A DNA stretch of 64,000 nucleotides, from NCBI GenBank assembly GCA_027625915.1, contig JANTQA010000047.1, positions 20,752,920-20,816,919 on the forward strand. The letters are read 5' to 3'. A model generated the notes under the pieces. That model was not told where the DNA came from. It saw only the letters and a list, made by a program, of their open reading frames with translations, and did not search any database. The position numbers and the translations under genes were made by a program. Each line of letters starts with the position of its first letter. Positions within the stretch are counted from its first letter, which is position 1. This DNA comes from Anaeramoeba flamelloides (taxonomy: Eukaryota > Metamonada > Anaeramoebidae). Positions 60,866 through 64,000 of the stretch are shown here, piece by piece.

Positions 60866-61578
60866 TAATATATTTTAACTAAATTTAAATCACTTGAAAG
60901 AATAATAATACTACCTTTGACATTTAATTTGTAAATAATTTTGATTTTAAAAAAAAATGAAAATTCAATATTTATCTTTATTTGTGTTTTTATTAATTTT
61001 CCTTTTTTTATAGTTAAAGTAATCTGTTTTATTTGATCTCGAAATTTTTTTACTGATTTAACTACAAACTACATATAAAAAAGTAGGGCACAGAAAATAA
61101 TTAAAAAAAAATAAAATAAAAATAAAACAATTAAAAGTAAAATTGTTAATAAATCTATGGTTTATTTTTATCAATTTAAAATGATAAGTAAAAAAAAAAA
61201 AAAAAAAAATATTATAAAAAAAAATTTTTTTTTTTGGTCCCTTCTTTTTTGTAAATTTTTTATCAAAATTAATAAAATCCATTAATACTTTCACCCTTTA
61301 ATTTGATGACTAATCCTAATCTTTTTTCCATTGAATTGCAAAGATTTTCTATTGTTTTCCATTCAATATCATTCCAAACCGGTCTACATTTTTAATTAAT
61401 TGATTTTTTGTCTATGGTGGATTATCACTAATTATTTTGTCCATAATTCCCCATAAATGTTCGATTGGATTTAAATCTGGTGAGTTAGGTGGCCATTTTT
61501 TTAAAACTTTACATTTCTTTTTTAAATATTCCTTTGTTGATAATGATGTATGTGAAGTAGCCCCATCTTGCATTAATA

Positions 61579-61777
61579 CAGTCAGTTTCACATTTAAGGC
61601 ACAAACTTTCAACTAAATTTAAGGCACAAAAAAATCTCAAATTAAAGCACAATTTTTTGGAAATTTTAATTTTCACAAATTATTTTACTAGAATTCGAAA
61701 TCATGTGCCTTAATTTGAGATTTTTTTTGAGCCTTAAATTTCGTAGATAGTTTGTGCCTTAAATGTGAAACTGACTG
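61579..61777. mobile_element. MITE family 1, copy 20, inside Tc1 transposase
   Basis: TA-flanked copy immediately upstream, in transposase order, of the second catalytic Asp. Confidence 0.93.
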
Positions 61778-62016
61778 TATTAATTTATTTTTACCATATA
61801 AATTGTCCCTACCAGAAAAAATTTTACTTCTTGAAATTACATTGTTTTGATAGGATTCTGAATTAACTATTTTTGGACACTTTATTAGTGTTGATTGATA
61901 TGAATAATTTATTTAACCAAAAAACATTACTTTTGGGATAATTTTTTTTAATCTTTCAAATATTGTATCTAAAAATAAAAAAAGGATTTTTTTGTTTTTT
62001 TATATTTTAGTATAGA

Positions 62017-62050
<34 letters not shown>
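62017..62050. repeat. (TAA)n microsatellite inside the transposase
   Basis: About eleven TAA units; read on the minus strand they give a poly-Tyr run. Probably a later expansion in a dead gene. Confidence 0.93.
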
Positions 62051-62052
<2 letters not shown>

Positions 62053-63430
62053 TATACCATCTCTTTCTCCAATTTGTCTCCAAATTTTTCTTTTTAAACC
62101 TGAAAAATAAAACCATTTTTCATCAGTAAAAATTACTTTTTTCCAATCTATTTGATTTTCAATATACTTTCTTGCAAATTTTAATCTTTTTTTTTTTTGT
62201 ACAATTGTTATATGTGCTCTTTTTTTTGGCAATAAAAAATTAAATTTTAGTTCTTTTCTTATGTTGTAAATTGTTGTTGTTGATATGTTTACATTATGAT
62301 TTGTTGATAAAAAAGATTTTAATTTTTTACAACTCATTTTCCGATTTTTTTTGTTATATTTTCAATAAGATTTTTTGTATCTAGATTTCTTTTTCTTTTC
62401 CTTCCAGTCCAATATGTATTTTCTAAAGTGCTGAAAAAAAGCAAATCAAAAAAATCAAAAAAAAAAAAAGAAAAAATAAATAAAAACAAAGAAAAAGAGA
62501 AAAGAAAAAATCGAAAAGAAAAAGAAATAAAAAAAATACTTTTTTGTTTTAAATTTATTTATCCAATATCTAACTTTTTTTCTAGTTATGTTCAATCTTT
62601 CTGCAATTTGTCTTTGACTTAACCCTTCTTCATAGAATTTAATTATTTCATACCTATTTTCTTGTTCATTTATATTATTTATATTATTTTTAAAATTTTA
62701 TAATATTAAAAATATTATTAAAATAATTAATATCCAAAATCTTAAATTAAAAGAAAATAAAAAGAAAAAATGAAAAAAATGAAAAAAAAAAATAAAATTG
62801 AAAATCTAAAACAAATAAAATTTTAAAAAAATTTTTTTTTAAATAATCAAAACATTATATGAAAAAATAAAATTCAATTTATTGTGATTGAATTTATATT
62901 AAATATGGTGAAAAAACATTCAAATTCAATATTTTAATATTATTCGAATTAATTATTTAACGAATAAATAAAGTTTTGATATTAATTAAGTTGGGCCCCA
63001 CTTTTTTGAAATTAGTTTAGAAGATTAATGTATTAAATTTGTTTATTAGAAAAATCAACAAACAATCAGTTGGTGGTTACTTTACATTTGATCGATCAAC
63101 AACATTTTTTGGTGAAATTTCAACAGATTTACTAATTTACTGTTTTGTTCAGCTTCTTCATTTCTTCATTTTAATCATTTTGGACATTTCATATTTTTAT
63201 AAACACAAATATTTAATTTTTTAGAAAAAATAGAATTTTTTCAGATGTATTACTTTTTCTTGAATTATCAACTCTAATCATGAAGTTTATTTTTTTAGAT
63301 CCTTTCTAAATTTGTACCAGTTAGTACATTAATTCAAAAAAATTTTTTTTTTTTAGGATCTGTTTGACTTCTGGGAGAGAATTTAAATAATTATTCTTTG
63401 ATTTTAAAATAAAACATATATAATAATCTC

Positions 63431-63473
63431 ATTTCTACTTTAGTAGAAATGAAAGGCCATCTTTAGATGGCCT
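63431..63473 (+). repeat. Double hairpin H14, class C
   Basis: Perfect stems, linker GAA; followed by CAAAACACCACAC as at H3 and H6. A/C-rich tract to about 63840, then the start of a new C-to-A segment that matches 32330-32410 and runs off the window. Confidence 0.95.
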
Positions 63474-64000
63474 TCAAAACACCACACAAAAACACAAACA
63501 CACACAAACCTAAACATAAACTAATATCATTTTTAAACACAATAAAAATACAAATACCTATTAATACAACATAAATTACTAACACACACCATATAAAACT
63601 CAAAAAACACATCAACAAAACACTATCAAATACAAAAACAAAAACAAATAAACAACACCAAAACAATAACATTCCGACATTCATTCAAAAATATACAAAA
63701 TATAAAATTAACAAAAACACCAATAACAACTAAAAAACTAAAAATAAATAATTCTCACCAAAACATCCATCACGACAATTCTAACAAAAACTCACTACCA
63801 AATGAACATAAGAAATAACAACAATAATATTACTTATCAGGAAGATTTTAGCAATTAAAAAAATTTCAAATAAAAGATTTAGATTGAAATCACATACAAA
63901 TTTACAAGGGATTTTTATGAAAGATAAAATTTAAATATAGATAAAAATTTCATTTTTCTTAGGGAAAATGAAGAAAAAAAATTAAAGATACTTAAACTCT

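Larger units (their letters stand above)
61065..63017 (-). mobile_element. Tc1/mariner DD34E element, interrupted
   Basis: Ends CAAACTACATATAAAAAAGTA and the complement of AAACTAATTTCAAAAAAGTG, TA at 61063-61064 and 63018-63019. The sister unit at about 30816 lacks it, which defines the ends. The transposase is on the minus strand. Helix-turn-helix near 62560-62690 (Y-E-E-G-L-S-Q-R-Q-I-A-E-R-L). First Asp in F-T-D-E-K-W-F near 62120. A (TAA)n run at 62017-62050 encodes eleven Tyr and disturbs the frame. Second Asp in M-Q-D-G-A near 61567 and Glu in D-L-N-P-I-E-H-L-W near 61464 are 34 residues apart, so DD34E. The C-terminus M-E-K-R-L-G-L-V-I-K-L-K-G lies near 61290-61330. A MITE (61579-61777) and frame slips inactivate it. 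Confidence 0.93.
27736..64000 (+). repeat. Tandem higher-order array of double-hairpin cassettes
   Basis: Five partial or complete periods are visible. A hairpins lie at 28365, 34972, 46455, 52512 and 58494; B at 29765, 37260, 53635 and 59880; C at 31758, 39025, 48630, 54978 and 63431. A-to-A distances are 6607, 11483, 6057 and 5982. The long one holds a Tc1, a LINE and MITEs. Each class has its own conserved left flank: A with TTGGTCGGAATTATGTGGTT-like DNA, B with AAAGTGGAACTGA, C with ATAATCTCATTT. C-to-A segments are about 3.2-3.9 kb and non-coding. The array runs off the right edge. No gene is conserved among units. Confidence 0.88.

Noticed and set aside
28365-63473. Helitron 3' end, integron attC or CRISPR-like array
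   Set aside because: No CTRR end, no Rep/helicase or integrase gene, spacers are far too long and uneven, and two perfect 8-bp hairpins do not match attC structure.

Overview
The window is extremely AT-rich eukaryotic nuclear DNA that is poor in genes and saturated with transposons. Low-complexity coding tracts (poly KE and poly NE), a surface protein built from bacterial-style repeats, Tc1/mariner and LINE elements and almost no conserved housekeeping genes point to a free-living protist with a repeat-rich genome. An anaerobic amoeba of the Anaeramoeba kind fits best, but this is inference from style, not from a marker gene. No rRNA gene, CRISPR array, LTR element or virus-like element was recognised.

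Layout. 1-4055 is a decayed fragment of a large tandem array that probably continues to the left of the window. It carries a MITE, a Tc1 transposase remnant and a 5'-truncated LINE with a clear target-site duplication. 4056-26400 is mostly single-copy DNA: a broken LINE ORF1 with RRM domains (4253-5320), several palindromic MITEs, a K/E/Q-rich coiled-coil gene (6897-7724), a degraded Crinkler/RHS-type NTPase-nuclease gene (7905-10835), a dense nest of about 200-bp MITEs (14949-17972), a 1.1-kb inverted-repeat element (18898-19981) and the only convincingly intact multi-domain gene, a repeat-rich surface protein on the minus strand (20340-22058). A LINE reverse-transcriptase remnant lies at 26405-27735.

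From 27736 to the window end runs the most unusual structure: a tandem array with a core period of about 6-6.5 kb and up to three cassettes (A, B, C) per period. Each cassette carries the same 43-bp double hairpin: ATTTCTAC/TTTA/GTAGAAAT, a 3-nt linker, then AGGCCATC/TTTA/GATGGCCT. Fourteen copies are visible in the order ABC, ABC, AC, ABC, ABC. DNA left of most hairpins is T/G-rich; DNA to the right is strikingly A/C-rich for roughly 100-600 bp, and that sequence varies between cassettes while keeping its composition. Blocks of these variable tracts are shared between different cassettes in mosaic fashion. I do not recognise this arrangement.

The array is also a natural record of transposition, because near-identical units show filled and empty sites for a Tc1 element (61065-63017) and two MITE families. 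Twenty copies of one MITE family (TA target sites, arms with three reiterated TTAAGGCACAAA motifs) are scattered here. Six of them sit inside one LINE copy (42271-46140), and two have inserted into Tc1 transposase genes.
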